This document shows, piece after piece, positions 36,832 through 46,318 of a stretch of DNA of 64,000 nt. The translations under genes were made by a program, and so were the position numbers. Source of the DNA: Faucicola osloensis_D. GTDB lineage: Bacteria > Pseudomonadota > Gammaproteobacteria > Pseudomonadales > Moraxellaceae. Below the pieces are notes generated by a model. It worked only from the letters and a program-made list of their open reading frames with translations. It ran no database searches and had not been told where the DNA came from. Every line of letters begins with the position of its first letter. Within the stretch, counting starts at the first letter, position 1. The stretch lies in assembly GCA_020041925.1 (NCBI GenBank), contig CP083409.1; one strand, written 5' to 3'.

Positions 36832-38127
36832 ATGCAAACCATGACTGATACCAAACATTATATGCAAACCGTGGGACAGCAAGCGCGCGCTGCTTCAGCG
36901 ATTTTGGCAAAAGCAGACACTGCACTCAAAAATAGCGCCCTACTGGCTATCTATGACGCCCTGCAACAAGCCAAATCACAGGTGTTAGCGGCCAATGCCA
37001 CCGATATGCAAAACGGTCAACAAAAAGGACTGGATGACGCGCTACTTGACCGATTAGCGCTCACCGATGCGCGTTTTGAAGGCATGTTACAAGGGCTAAA
37101 AGATGTCGCCATGTTACCTGACCCGATTGGCGAGGTCACTGATATGACCTTTCGTCCCTCGGGTATTCAGCTAGGTAAAATGCGCGTGCCGCTGGGTGTG
37201 GTCGGGATGATTTATGAATCCCGCCCAAATGTAACCATTGAAGCTGCGTCTTTGGCATTAAAATCTGGCAATGCGATTATCCTACGTGGCGGCTCAGAAG
37301 CGTTTTATTCTAACCAAGCATTGGCTGCGTGTGTCAAACAAGGTTTACAAGCGGTTGGTTTGCCAGAGGCCGCAGTGCAAGTGGTCGAAACCACCGACCG
37401 CGCGGCAGTGGGAGAACTCATTACCATGAATCGCTATGTCGATGTGATTGTACCGCGAGGTGGTAAAAGCCTAATTGAGCGTATCAACAATGAAGCGCGC
37501 GTGCCTGTCATCAAGCATCTAGATGGTAACTGTCATACCTTTGTCGATCGCGATGCAAACTTGACTATGGCAACCGATATTTGCGTCAATGCCAAAACTC
37601 ACCGCTATGGGACTTGTAATACCATGGAAACGCTGCTGATTGATAGCCAAATCGCTGCGCAAGCGCTGCCGCCAATCGCCAGCGCCATTGTCGCTGCAGA
37701 CAGTGCCATGCAATTACGCGGCTGTCCAAAAACCTTAGCCATCTTGAGCGATACCGCTGAATTAACCGCTCATATGTCAGCGGCGAGTGAGGCAGATTGG
37801 GATACCGAATATTTGGCACCGATTTTGGCGATTAAAGTAGTCGCCGATATCGATGAAGCCATTGCCCATATCAATGCCCATGGCTCACACCATACCGATG
37901 CGATTATTACCGAAAACTACTCAAAATCGTTAAAATTCATGCGTGAAGTTGACTCTAGTAGCGTGATGGTCAATGCATCAACCCGCTTTGCCGATGGTTT
38001 TGAATATGGTTTGGGTGCAGAGATTGGTATTTCTACCGATAAAATCCATGCGCGCGGCCCTGTGGGTCTTGAAGGTTTAACATCGCAAAAATGGATTGTG
38101 TTTGGGCATGGGGAAATCAGACAGTGA
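36832..38127 (+). CDS. proA: Gamma-glutamyl phosphate reductase
   Basis: Second step of proline synthesis, NADPH-dependent reduction to glutamate-5-semialdehyde. The catalytic cysteine lies in HRYGTCNTMETLL; other family segments are YESRPNVTIEAASLALKSGNA and EYGLGAEIGISTDKIHARGPVGLEGL. ATG 36832 follows AGGGA by about 7 bases; 431 aa is normal. The next gene overlaps its stop by 4 bases. proB is not in the window. Confidence 0.96.
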   Translation: MQTMTDTKHYMQTVGQQARAASAILAKADTALKNSALLAIYDALQQAKSQVLAANATDMQNGQQKGLDDALLDRLALTDARFEGMLQGLKDVAMLPDPIGEVTDMTFRPSGIQLGKMRVPLGVVGMIYESRPNVTIEAASLALKSGNAIILRGGSEAFYSNQALAACVKQGLQAVGLPEAAVQVVETTDRAAVGELITMNRYVDVIVPRGGKSLIERINNEARVPVIKHLDGNCHTFVDRDANLTMATDICVNAKTHRYGTCNTMETLLIDSQIAAQALPPIASAIVAADSAMQLRGCPKTLAILSDTAELTAHMSAASEADWDTEYLAPILAIKVVADIDEAIAHINAHGSHHTDAIITENYSKSLKFMREVDSSSVMVNASTRFADGFEYGLGAEIGISTDKIHARGPVGLEGLTSQKWIVFGHGEIRQ

Positions 38128-38825
38128 CAGCTAAAACTTTTGGTAATCAAATAAATTGTTTTCACAAACCCACTTTAATTATTGGCAATAAGAACTACTC
38201 GACTTGGTCTTTGCGCGCATGGCTTATGCTGCATGCCTTCGGTGTAGCCTTCGATGAAATGCCAATTAAGCTATTTCATCCCAGCAATCAAGAGATTTTG
38301 ACGACCTATACGCCACTGGGTCAAGTGCCTGTACTGTTACATGAAGACAAAACGATTTGGGACAGTGTCGGCATTGCTTTATATGCGGAAAAATACTTAA
38401 TTACGCAAAACATCTGGGGTAAACAGCCGCACTTAGCCATGAGTTTGCTGGGTGAAATGCACAGTGGATTTTCTGCCCTGCGCAATGAAATGCCAATGAA
38501 TATTCGAGCTAGCCGCCACATTGCACCTTCCAAACCTTGTTTAAGCGACTTGGCGCGGTTTGAAGCCATCGTCACCGAAGGCTTTAAACAAAATGGCTCT
38601 GAAGGTTATTTGCTAGGCGAATTTAGTGTTGCTGATGTATTTTTTGCCCCGATTATTTTTCGCCTCATTACTTACGCAAAAGCCTCCGATATAGAGTTAC
38701 GACCCATGACTTTAATCTATATACAAAAAATGCTTGCTCACCCAAGCATGCAGACTTGGCAACAACAGGCGTTGACAGAAACCGATATAGTTATTGAAGA
38801 TGAAGCAGGCACAGAGGTCGTTTGA
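38124..38825 (+). CDS. Glutathione S-transferase family protein
   Basis: N-terminal thioredoxin-fold GST domain with NKNYSTWSLRAWLML (catalytic-site region) and the cis-proline GQVPVLLHE, then the all-helical C-domain (about 100-225). Resembles the bacterial YfcF-like GSTs. The start is taken as GTG 38124, which overlaps the proA stop in a GTGA arrangement and has GGGGA upstream; an in-frame ATG at 38091 would reach back into proA. Linked to proA probably by translational coupling; substrate unknown. Confidence 0.83.
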   Translation: MTAKTFGNQINCFHKPTLIIGNKNYSTWSLRAWLMLHAFGVAFDEMPIKLFHPSNQEILTTYTPLGQVPVLLHEDKTIWDSVGIALYAEKYLITQNIWGKQPHLAMSLLGEMHSGFSALRNEMPMNIRASRHIAPSKPCLSDLARFEAIVTEGFKQNGSEGYLLGEFSVADVFFAPIIFRLITYAKASDIELRPMTLIYIQKMLAHPSMQTWQQQALTETDIVIEDEAGTEVV

Positions 38826-38855
38826 GATTAATCAGCTTTAATTCAATGAAAAACC

Positions 38856-39368
38856 TTATTTGGCACCCGCTTTAAATAGACTGATTTGGTTGTTATCGGT
38901 TACCGTCAACATCGGTGTGCCTTTGCTATCTTGGGTCAGTTTAAATTGTCCATTGAGTGTGGATGGCGCAGCCGCATCAAATGCCATGCGCGATTCTGGC
39001 ATACACATCATGCGCGTAGAAACGATATTTTTTATCAATACATTGTTATGGGTCAGGCTATAATTGCCCCACATGCGATTGCAGGTGTTGTCAAAGCTAA
39101 CCCGACCTTTATCAAAGCTGACCAACAGCGGTTTGGCTTGGTTAAACAATTCAAGTTTAGTGGGCTTACCCGAAAAATCAGTCACCGAGACCAATTGCCA
39201 GCGATAATTTTGCAACGTGGCATCGGCTAACGGTAAGGTGAGCGCTTGGGTCGGGTTAGACATCCCTGAGTTACTATCCGCTATGGTTTGACAGCCTGTC
39301 ATTGCCAGCGTTCCTGCTATCAAGCAACTTAGCGCTAGTGAATAGGTTTTGGCACATTTTTTCATCAT
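38856..39368 (-). CDS. META-domain (HslJ-like) lipoprotein
   Basis: 170 aa with lipobox MTGC (Cys about residue 26) and one META domain: YRWQLVSVTDFSGKP, VSFDNTCNRMWGNYSL and STRMMCMPE. The domain occurs in HslJ, linked to heat and novobiocin tolerance in E. coli, but the molecular role is not known. Convergent with the GST gene. Confidence 0.85.
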   Translation of the reverse strand: MMKKCAKTYSLALSCLIAGTLAMTGCQTIADSNSGMSNPTQALTLPLADATLQNYRWQLVSVTDFSGKPTKLELFNQAKPLLVSFDKGRVSFDNTCNRMWGNYSLTHNNVLIKNIVSTRMMCMPESRMAFDAAAPSTLNGQFKLTQDSKGTPMLTVTDNNQISLFKAGAK

Positions 39369-39462
39369 GCTTTCCTTTTGTTTAAAATTATTGTGTAAAA
39401 AATTATCGCAACCATTATATAAAATGCCCTTAAGACGCTATTGCCGAGCATAATGATTATTG

Positions 39463-40089
39463 TTATTCGATTGTATTACTAGATTTGATGGATGTTTCAT
39501 TTGCTTGAATGGGTTTTTGCAAAAACTCTAAAAATACATCATCGCGTTTGGGGTCGCCATTGTTGCCGTCCCTTGGAAATGCCATCCTCTCCCCTGTCAG
39601 TAGATAACCGCGGCGTTGATAATAACTTAACAGCTCTGGTCGATGACTTAAAATCGACATGGACAAATGGGTTAAAGGTAAATGGCTTAAGTTTTTGGCA
39701 CGGGCGTGTCTGATAGCAAACGTTTCTACCGCAGACAACATCGTGTCGCCAATGCCTCTACCTTGTACAGCAGGATGAACCGCAAAAGTGCCAATATACG
39801 CCGCTGGCTGATGGTTAATGGGTGAGAAATCCACAGCAATACACCCGAGCAAATCATCGCTATCGTGCGGATTTTCAAACACGAATAGATAAACATTGGG
39901 GCTGTCTATCAGGGCTGTCATTTCCTCGGGCGTGGTACGAATCCCACCAATCAAAGCCGCTTCATTGGTCCAGCCTTCATCTGAGCGGTAACAGCGATTG
40001 AGCAAAGTTACCAAATTTTCGACGTCTTGTTGCGTGGCAACGCGTAATTGCACGGCGTTTTTATCGATATCGCTATCCGGGTTTTTCAT
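39463..40089 (-). CDS. GNAT family N-acetyltransferase
   Basis: 208 aa; the acetyl-CoA motif appears as VHPAVQGRGIGDTMLS (about residues 116-131), and the C-terminal YYQRRGYLLTGE segment is motif B. N-terminal part matches the single-domain GNAT fold. Substrate unknown. Upstream 348 bp contain no convincing gene. Confidence 0.85.
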   Translation of the reverse strand: MKNPDSDIDKNAVQLRVATQQDVENLVTLLNRCYRSDEGWTNEAALIGGIRTTPEEMTALIDSPNVYLFVFENPHDSDDLLGCIAVDFSPINHQPAAYIGTFAVHPAVQGRGIGDTMLSAVETFAIRHARAKNLSHLPLTHLSMSILSHRPELLSYYQRRGYLLTGERMAFPRDGNNGDPKRDDVFLEFLQKPIQANETSIKSSNTIE

Positions 40090-40437
40090 GTTTTTTCTCT
40101 TTTTATGCTCACATTCGCTAAAAAATAGGATGCGTTAAACATTTTGCCAAGTCAAGATGACTGATTTTGCCAACCAATGCACCCAATTCACCTAAATTAG
40201 CCAACATACCTAAATTAAGCACTGTTATTTTATTGAAGATCACTTGATTGAATGTTACTTTATTGGCAATTGCTTTGGCATTCAAGCCGTATTTGACGTC
40301 ATTGTCGTTGCCGTCATATTTTTGTATGAGACAATAAAGCATGCCGATAATGAAGCGCTGCTATAATCGAATCTGTAATCGAGATGGTTTATCAATCATC
40401 CATTTGTTAAAATAAACCTTTTGCAAGTAACCCTAGC
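40090..40437. other. Gap without a convincing gene, GNAT to truD
   Basis: 348 bp between two divergent starts. A 74-codon minus-strand reading frame (40118-40342) is present but has low-complexity Asn/Leu/Gly content built on imperfect repeats of CTAAATT and no homology I recognise; I do not call it. The region should hold the promoters of both genes, but no strong hexamers stand out. Confidence 0.5.
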
Positions 40438-41517
40438 ATGCCAAAACTGCCTTCACCCTATACCCCTACGATTCAATCGGCGATTTATAAACAACAACCC
40501 ACTGATTTTATTGTCCATGAAAAACTTGGCATTGAATGCAGCCATACAGGCGAGCATCTTTGGGTTCATATTCAAAAGACCCGAATGAATACCAATTTTG
40601 TAGCAAAGGTGTTGTCACAATGGGCAGGCATCCCACTCAAGGATGTGGGATATTCCGGTCTCAAAGATCGTCATGCGGTGACGACGCAATGGTTTAGTCT
40701 TCGCTTGCCAAAAAAAATTGCCCCTGAACAAAACTTTGAGCAATTTGTCCAAACTAAATTAGCTAGCGATGAAACCCTGCAATTACTGGCACAGCATTGG
40801 CATTATAAAAAACTGGGTCGCGGTACTCACCAAGCCAATCAGTTTATCATCACCCTACGCAATGTGGTGGGTGAAAAAGCCGCCATCGAGCAACAACTTG
40901 CGACTATCAAAACACAAGGTGTTCCCAATTATTTTGGCGAGCAGCGCTTTGGGCATGATGCCAATAATATTGATGCCGCTATCGAACTATTCACCCACCA
41001 TACAATTAGGGGTAAAAAAATTCATCGCAAATTTGACCAAGATAAAATCAGTCTGTATCTGTCAGCAGCGCGTAGTGAATTATTCAATGCCATCTTGGCA
41101 AAACGTATCGCGTTGGGCTTTTGGAAGCAACCGCTTGATGGCGATGTGATGAATTTGGCGGGTTCGAACAGTATTTTTGTGGCACAGCATATAGATGAGA
41201 CCATGATGTCAAGACTACAAAGTGGCGATATCCATTTGACTGCACCGATGTGGGGCGCAGGTGAGTTAAAAAGCAGTGGTAAGGTTAACGCATTAGAACT
41301 ATCAGTCATCACTGACAATCCCATTTATCAGCAGCTAAGTCAAGGTCTGATTGAGTTTGGTTTAAAGCAGCAGCGCCGCCCCCTGCGTATGCTGCCCAGT
41401 AACTTGCAATGGGTTTGGCAAGAGGATCAGACATTGGTGTTAGAGTTTGAATTGCCGGCAGGCAGTTTTGCGACGACGATGATTGATACGCTTGTTGCAA
41501 GCTCGGTACTTAACTGA
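40438..41517 (+). CDS. truD: tRNA pseudouridine(13) synthase TruD
   Basis: Makes pseudouridine 13 in tRNA-Glu. The catalytic Asp77 is in GYSGLKDRHAVTTQWFSL, with NYFGEQRFG and LSAARSELFNAIL as other family segments; 359 aa, normal. Stand-alone, divergent from the GNAT gene. Confidence 0.95.
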   Translation: MPKLPSPYTPTIQSAIYKQQPTDFIVHEKLGIECSHTGEHLWVHIQKTRMNTNFVAKVLSQWAGIPLKDVGYSGLKDRHAVTTQWFSLRLPKKIAPEQNFEQFVQTKLASDETLQLLAQHWHYKKLGRGTHQANQFIITLRNVVGEKAAIEQQLATIKTQGVPNYFGEQRFGHDANNIDAAIELFTHHTIRGKKIHRKFDQDKISLYLSAARSELFNAILAKRIALGFWKQPLDGDVMNLAGSNSIFVAQHIDETMMSRLQSGDIHLTAPMWGAGELKSSGKVNALELSVITDNPIYQQLSQGLIEFGLKQQRRPLRMLPSNLQWVWQEDQTLVLEFELPAGSFATTMIDTLVASSVLN

Positions 41518-41533
41518 TTTTATGAAGGCTGAG

Positions 41534-42883
41534 TTATGACGGCTGATTGCTTTGCGTCATCAATAAATAACATTGACCTTTGACCACACAGTTGCGACCA
41601 TTGGCTTTGGCTTGCTGCATTGCCAAATCGGAGCATTTGATAATGCGCTCAAGGGCAGGCGGCAGTGCAGGCATGGTCGGTAAACTATGCACATACTCGC
41701 GCATATATTCGATAAAACCGCGATTATCATCCGTGCGGTCGCTATCTCCCCCATGATTTTGATAAACGCTGGCAATACCTAAGCTTGCGGTAAATTGAAT
41801 TTCTGTATCAAAAATCCCATATCTCACCACTTGCTTTTCAAACGCTTGGCGCAGCTGCTCTGCCATATTGACAGCTTGCTCAATCCCAGTATTTGGCAAG
41901 ATGATGCAAAACTCTTCCCCGCCCATACGTCCAAACATCGTCCCTGTCGGCAAGAAGTTTTTTAAGGTATTCGCGGTACAAATCAACGTCGCATCACCGG
42001 CGTCATGACCGTATTCGTCATTGATATGTTTAAATTTGTCCAAATCAATATAAATCACACTAAGCGTGTTCCAATCGCTTTTACGTTCCCATAAATAACT
42101 CAAAAAACTATAAATGGTACGCCGATTGGCGATATTGGTGAGCGCATCGGCTTCTAGCAAATCATAAATTTTGCGGCGCTGAAAACTCATGACTTTCATG
42201 CCCTGCAAAATACAATACAGCGTGACCGTTGCTTTGGCGGTTACCAAAAAGCTAAAAGACAATCCCCAAAGCCAATGACTACGCGCTGCTAAGCTTGGAT
42301 ACAACCTAGGCAACAATTGCCACCAGTTCATGCTATTACTCATATTAAAAATAAATAATGCAACAATACAAGTGACAAACGATACCCAGACCAGTCGCCA
42401 TCTTAATAGCACCATCCCAAGACCGGTGGCACTGATGAGCATTACGCCTTCAAGCGCACTGTTGTTGCCAATCCAAACGATAAAAAGATTTTCATAAATC
42501 AAATAGATGATTACAAAAAAGATTTGGTACTCTCGCCAAAGTCTTGACTGTTCAGGCATGCGGGTGATGACCCATAGTGAATACCCGCAAAACAATACCA
42601 TCGCCAGTCCCAAATAGGTGATATTTATCATCAAGCTGCGATTAAAGATTTGGTTAAACTTGTGCGCAAAAGGAAAGATATCTATGGGTAGTGTGATGAC
42701 AAGAACTGTCGCATACCAAATCAAATGAAAAAATGTCTCAACCAACGCCAACATAATAAACAACATGAATTTATTGGTATTGTTGACTCTTGGCGAATTG
42801 ATATATAGCGAAGGTTTAAAGCTAAAAAATTTTAGCGTTTGCTGCAATTGTTCTTTAAAGCTTGGCAAGGCGGTTTGGGTCAT
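41534..42883 (-). CDS. Membrane diguanylate cyclase (GGDEF)
   Basis: 449 aa. The N-terminal 230 residues carry about six membrane segments (resembling MASE-type sensors); the C-terminal GGDEF domain has the active site GGEEF at 321-325 and the metal-binding IDLDKFKHIND, so it should produce cyclic di-GMP. The I-site Arg-x-x-Asp expected upstream is replaced by PTGT, so product inhibition is likely absent. Ligand of the sensor unknown. Next to truD but convergent with it. Confidence 0.9.
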   Translation of the reverse strand: MTQTALPSFKEQLQQTLKFFSFKPSLYINSPRVNNTNKFMLFIMLALVETFFHLIWYATVLVITLPIDIFPFAHKFNQIFNRSLMINITYLGLAMVLFCGYSLWVITRMPEQSRLWREYQIFFVIIYLIYENLFIVWIGNNSALEGVMLISATGLGMVLLRWRLVWVSFVTCIVALFIFNMSNSMNWWQLLPRLYPSLAARSHWLWGLSFSFLVTAKATVTLYCILQGMKVMSFQRRKIYDLLEADALTNIANRRTIYSFLSYLWERKSDWNTLSVIYIDLDKFKHINDEYGHDAGDATLICTANTLKNFLPTGTMFGRMGGEEFCIILPNTGIEQAVNMAEQLRQAFEKQVVRYGIFDTEIQFTASLGIASVYQNHGGDSDRTDDNRGFIEYMREYVHSLPTMPALPPALERIIKCSDLAMQQAKANGRNCVVKGQCYLLMTQSNQPS

Positions 42884-43138
42884 AGGATTATTGCAAAATC
42901 AATAAATCTATTAAAAGAGGGCGTCACGCATTAAACGAATCAAGACAGCTATGTCAGTCATTAGTCATTGTCGTTCATTGATTAGTTTTAGTCGTTTGCA
43001 TTTAACTTACCTTAAAGATTATATAAGGTATTGTTGCTTCATTCTAATACTTTATTAATGACCAATGAGTAAATGTTTAATTTTTTTTAATTATTCTTGA
43101 CTTATCTATTTTATCAAAATTTCCTCGACAAAATAAAA

Positions 43139-43160
43139 AAGGTAAGCATTGGCTTACCTT
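43139..43160 (-). terminator. Terminator after the NlpC/P60 gene
   Basis: AAGGTAAGC / GCTTACCTT perfect stem, 4-base loop, T run on the minus strand, 77 bp past the gene. The rest of the 353-bp gap (42884-43236) is AT-rich with no gene. Confidence 0.8.
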
Positions 43161-43236
43161 GATCAACATTTTACAGAGTTTTAACTTTATTGGTTTTTTC
43201 AACAATATTCTTTAATAGTAATGTTCTTGATTACAC

Positions 43237-43761
43237 TCAAGCGTCCAATACACGGCGTGCTGTCACGAATTTATTTGCCCAATAGCCAGAATCTAAACTT
43301 GTAATAGAAATACTTTTGCCCGTTGATGGTGAATGAATAAAACGACCTTCACCGATGTACATGCCCACATGAGAGATACGACCACCACCGTGAGAGAAAA
43401 ACACCATATCGCCTGGTTTTAGCTCACTACGGTTAATACGTTCACCCACTTGTGCCATGCTGCCTGAGGTACGTGGTAGATTGATATTGGCGGTTTGTTT
43501 ATAAACATATTGCATAAAGCCGCTACAATCAAAACCACTTGTTGGGCTCGTACCGCCCCAGCGGTATGGTAAGCCGATAAAGTTTTTGGCTTTTGCAATG
43601 AGGCTATCTACTTTTGAGCCACCCTCTGGATTTTGAGAAACAGTTGAGTTAAAGCTACCGAAATATTCTGTGATACCATTGTCGGCATTGGCAGCGGTTG
43701 GGGCTAGGCTGAACAAGACACAAGGTAGAGCGGTTAATAAAGTTTTTTGAAGAAAGTTCAT
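43237..43761 (-). CDS. NlpC/P60 cell-wall peptidase
   Basis: 174 aa; a signal peptide ends near residue 26 (TAANA), then a NlpC/P60 domain with Cys79 (FDCSGFMQYVYKQ), His131 (RISHVGMYIG) and His143 (FIHSPSTGKS) forming the catalytic triad. It should cleave peptidoglycan stem peptides in the periplasm, like MepS/Spr. A 14-bp inverted repeat lies 22 bp before the start. Confidence 0.92.
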   Translation of the reverse strand: MNFLQKTLLTALPCVLFSLAPTAANADNGITEYFGSFNSTVSQNPEGGSKVDSLIAKAKNFIGLPYRWGGTSPTSGFDCSGFMQYVYKQTANINLPRTSGSMAQVGERINRSELKPGDMVFFSHGGGRISHVGMYIGEGRFIHSPSTGKSISITSLDSGYWANKFVTARRVLDA

Positions 43762-43783
43762 AGGGCTTTAATCCGTTCAGAAC

Positions 43784-43850
43784 TTTTATCCGTATATGGG
43801 CTATATCAAAATTGATTGCTAGAAGCTAAAAAGTTGATATACGGATAAAA
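43784..43850. repeat. Long inverted repeat upstream of the NlpC/P60 gene
   Basis: Perfect 14-bp arms TTTTATCCGTATAT (43784-43797) and ATATACGGATAAAA (43837-43850) flank 39 bp. A second, shifted pair TATATCAA (43802-43809) / TTGATATA (43834-43841) allows alternative pairing. It is 22 bp upstream of the start codon, so it may be a leader hairpin or a pair of operators. No gene or other feature was seen in the remainder of the 425-bp gap apart from the yggS terminator. Confidence 0.8.
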
Positions 43851-44093
43851 ATTACATAACTATTGTATTGGTTACATTCTGTAAAACAACGCCATCATAC
43901 CAATAAAGTTTTTTGGATGTGGATATCTTTTTTCCATAAAATGTTAAAAAATATTACAATGTAAGCTAATTTGCTTGCAGAAAGTTTATAGAAAGCATAC
44001 AGCAATAATTGGGTAATAAAATCATTGATTTAATATAACATTGGCTTAAATAATTACCTATTACCCCGTATTTATTTTAGTGTCATGTAAAAA

Positions 44094-44124
44094 AAGCAGG
44101 GGCAATATGTAACTGACCCTGCTT
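44094..44124 (-). terminator. Terminator after yggS
   Basis: AAGCAGGG / CCCTGCTT stem with 15-base loop, then seven T on the minus strand; 63 bp past the yggS stop. Confidence 0.75.
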
Positions 44125-44186
44125 AATAGTTGAGTAAAAACGGCTAAAAATTGTTAAATTGCTGTCTTTTTACCCCATCATTTGCA

Positions 44187-44912
44187 CTAATCTCTTGCCC
44201 CAAAAATGGCGGTGCCAATACGAACGATGGTGGCACCTGCGATAATGGCTTGCTCAATATCGCCGCTCATGCCCATTGACAAAGTATCCCACTGCTCAGG
44301 ATGTGCATGATAGCGCTTGTTTTGCTCAAAAAGCTGTTGGGTTTTGACAAAGGCAGAAGCGGAATTTTTGGCAGGGATAATCATCAGTCCGCGTAATTGC
44401 AAATTGGGCAGTTGACTAATCTGTGTCACCAATTCGGGTAACTGGTCTGACTGGCAGCCTGATTTACTGGCTTCATCGTCAATATTGACTTCAATACAGA
44501 TATTGAGTGGCGGGAGCTGCTCACCCCTTTGCTCATTGAGACGCTGGGCAATAATTAAGCGATCGACCCCATGCACCCAATCAAAATGCGCTGCCAACTC
44601 TTTGGTCTTGTTACGCTGGATATGACCGATATAATGCCACACCAATGGCTGCTCGTTAGCAGTAACGTCTTTGAGTGCGGCGATTTTTGCCACCGCTTCT
44701 TGCACATAGTTTTCACCAAAATCCTGCTGACCTTGCTGCGCTAACGTGCGAATCATCCAGTTGGGTTTGGTTTTGGATACGGCAAGCAGTTTGACAGTTG
44801 GATTGAGCCTAGCAACGTCAGTTTTCACCTGTTGCCAACGCGCTATCAAGGCTTGGTTTTCAGCGTCTGTTGCGATTGTCGCTGATGGCTGTTGCTCATA
44901 GAATGTTTGCAT
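44187..44912 (-). CDS. yggS: PLP homeostasis protein (YggS/PLPBP)
   Basis: Cytosolic protein that binds pyridoxal 5'-phosphate through Lys47 (LLAVSKTKP) and keeps free PLP and amino acid pools in balance. Other family blocks: DFGENYVQEA, WHYIGHIQRNK, GLMIIPA and LSMGMSGDIEQAI. 241 aa. Divergent from pilT, the conserved arrangement in Pseudomonas and Moraxellaceae. Confidence 0.94.
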   Translation of the reverse strand: MQTFYEQQPSATIATDAENQALIARWQQVKTDVARLNPTVKLLAVSKTKPNWMIRTLAQQGQQDFGENYVQEAVAKIAALKDVTANEQPLVWHYIGHIQRNKTKELAAHFDWVHGVDRLIIAQRLNEQRGEQLPPLNICIEVNIDDEASKSGCQSDQLPELVTQISQLPNLQLRGLMIIPAKNSASAFVKTQQLFEQNKRYHAHPEQWDTLSMGMSGDIEQAIIAGATIVRIGTAIFGARD

Positions 44913-45179
44913 GGTTAACTTTTCCTGTTGAACTTTTTCTGTAGATAGGGGACTGGCTTGATGGCTACTGGGTTAAGGTAACGTTTTTTTTGCACTTGTG
45001 TCCCCAATTTTCCAATTGAGTTTAACATAAGCTAAAATCAACAAAAAACTATGACCCCTAGTCAGTTTTTTCTGTTTTTTTTGTGGGCGGATGATTATAG
45101 TATAACTATCTTTTTTCCCCGCGGCTTTTTTCTATTGCTGCTTTTGTATTTTCATTACCCACCTGTAGGATTCGCTATC

Positions 45180-46229
45180 ATGGCAAAGGAATTATCGATT
45201 GACGATTTGTTGCGTTTTGCATTCAAAAATAAAGCCTCTGACTTACACATTTCAGCAGGCTTACCGCCGATGATTCGGGTAGATGGTGAAATTACTAAAA
45301 TCAACATGCCGCCGCTCGATCACCAAAAAGTGCATAGCTTGATTTATGACATCATGAATGACAAACAACGTGCCGATTATGAAGAGTTTTTTGAAACTGA
45401 CTTTTCGTTTGAAATTCCCAATGTGGCGCGCTTTCGTGTCAATGCCTTTAACCAAAACCGTGGCGCAGGTGCGGTATTTCGTACCATCCCGTCTGAGGTC
45501 TTGACGATGGAGCAACTTGGGATGGGACCGATTTTTGAGAAAATCTCTAATTACAAACGCGGCGTGGTACTGGTCACCGGTCCAACGGGCTCGGGTAAGT
45601 CAACCACCCTGGCGGCGATGATTAACTATATCAACGAAAACCGTAAAGAACATATCTTAACCATTGAAGACCCGATTGAATTTGTGCATCAATCAAAAAA
45701 ATCCCTTATCAACCAACGGGAAGTCCACCGTGATACCTTAAGCTTTGACGCCGCGCTGCGCTCTGCCCTACGTGAAGACCCCGATGTTATTTTGGTCGGT
45801 GAGATGCGTGACCTTGAGACCATCCGCTTGGCATTGACCGCTGCTGAAACAGGTCACTTGGTATTTGGGACATTGCATACCTCATCTGCTGCCAAAACCA
45901 TTGACCGTGTGGTCGACGTGTTCCCCGCCGCAGAAAAAGATATGATTCGTGCGATGTTATCTGAATCGCTGCAAGCGGTTATCTCGCAATCGCTACTCAA
46001 ACGCCAAACAGGTGGTCGTGTCGCCGCGCATGAAATCATGATTGGTACGCCTGCGATTCGTAACTTGATTCGTGAAAACAAAGTCGCCCAAATGTACTCT
46101 GCCATCCAAACCAGTGCGGGCGATGGTATGACCACACTTGATCAAAGTCTTCGCGAACTGGTCAATAAAGGCGTGATTAGCAAAGAATCGGCACGCCAAT
46201 ATGCCAAACAACCGGAAAGCTTTATGTAA
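45180..46229 (+). CDS. pilT: Twitching motility retraction ATPase PilT
   Basis: Hexameric motor that retracts type IV pili. Walker A GPTGSGKST, the Asp box with two Glu (TIEDPIEFVHQ), Walker B VILVGEMRDLET and the C-terminal AIRNLIRENK motif are visible. ATG 45180 has TAGGA about 9 bases upstream and gives the standard 349 aa; the frame stays open back to 45051 but that stretch is hydrophobic and unrelated. Cotranscribed with pilU is likely (89-bp gap). Confidence 0.97.
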   Translation: MAKELSIDDLLRFAFKNKASDLHISAGLPPMIRVDGEITKINMPPLDHQKVHSLIYDIMNDKQRADYEEFFETDFSFEIPNVARFRVNAFNQNRGAGAVFRTIPSEVLTMEQLGMGPIFEKISNYKRGVVLVTGPTGSGKSTTLAAMINYINENRKEHILTIEDPIEFVHQSKKSLINQREVHRDTLSFDAALRSALREDPDVILVGEMRDLETIRLALTAAETGHLVFGTLHTSSAAKTIDRVVDVFPAAEKDMIRAMLSESLQAVISQSLLKRQTGGRVAAHEIMIGTPAIRNLIRENKVAQMYSAIQTSAGDGMTTLDQSLRELVNKGVISKESARQYAKQPESFM

Positions 46230-46318
46230 TCACTGTTTTATAGAAATTATCTTATAGAAACAATGTTTATCAAAACACAGTTTCTTAAAATTTATACAAA
46301 CAATGCGAGATATCTGAT

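Noticed and set aside
40118..40342. 74-codon minus-strand ORF
   Set aside because: Low-complexity product without a recognisable family, imperfect short repeats in the DNA, no clear ribosome-binding site.
45051..45179. N-terminal extension of PilT by 43 residues
   Set aside because: Unrelated hydrophobic stretch; ATG 45180 has its own Shine-Dalgarno and gives the standard length.
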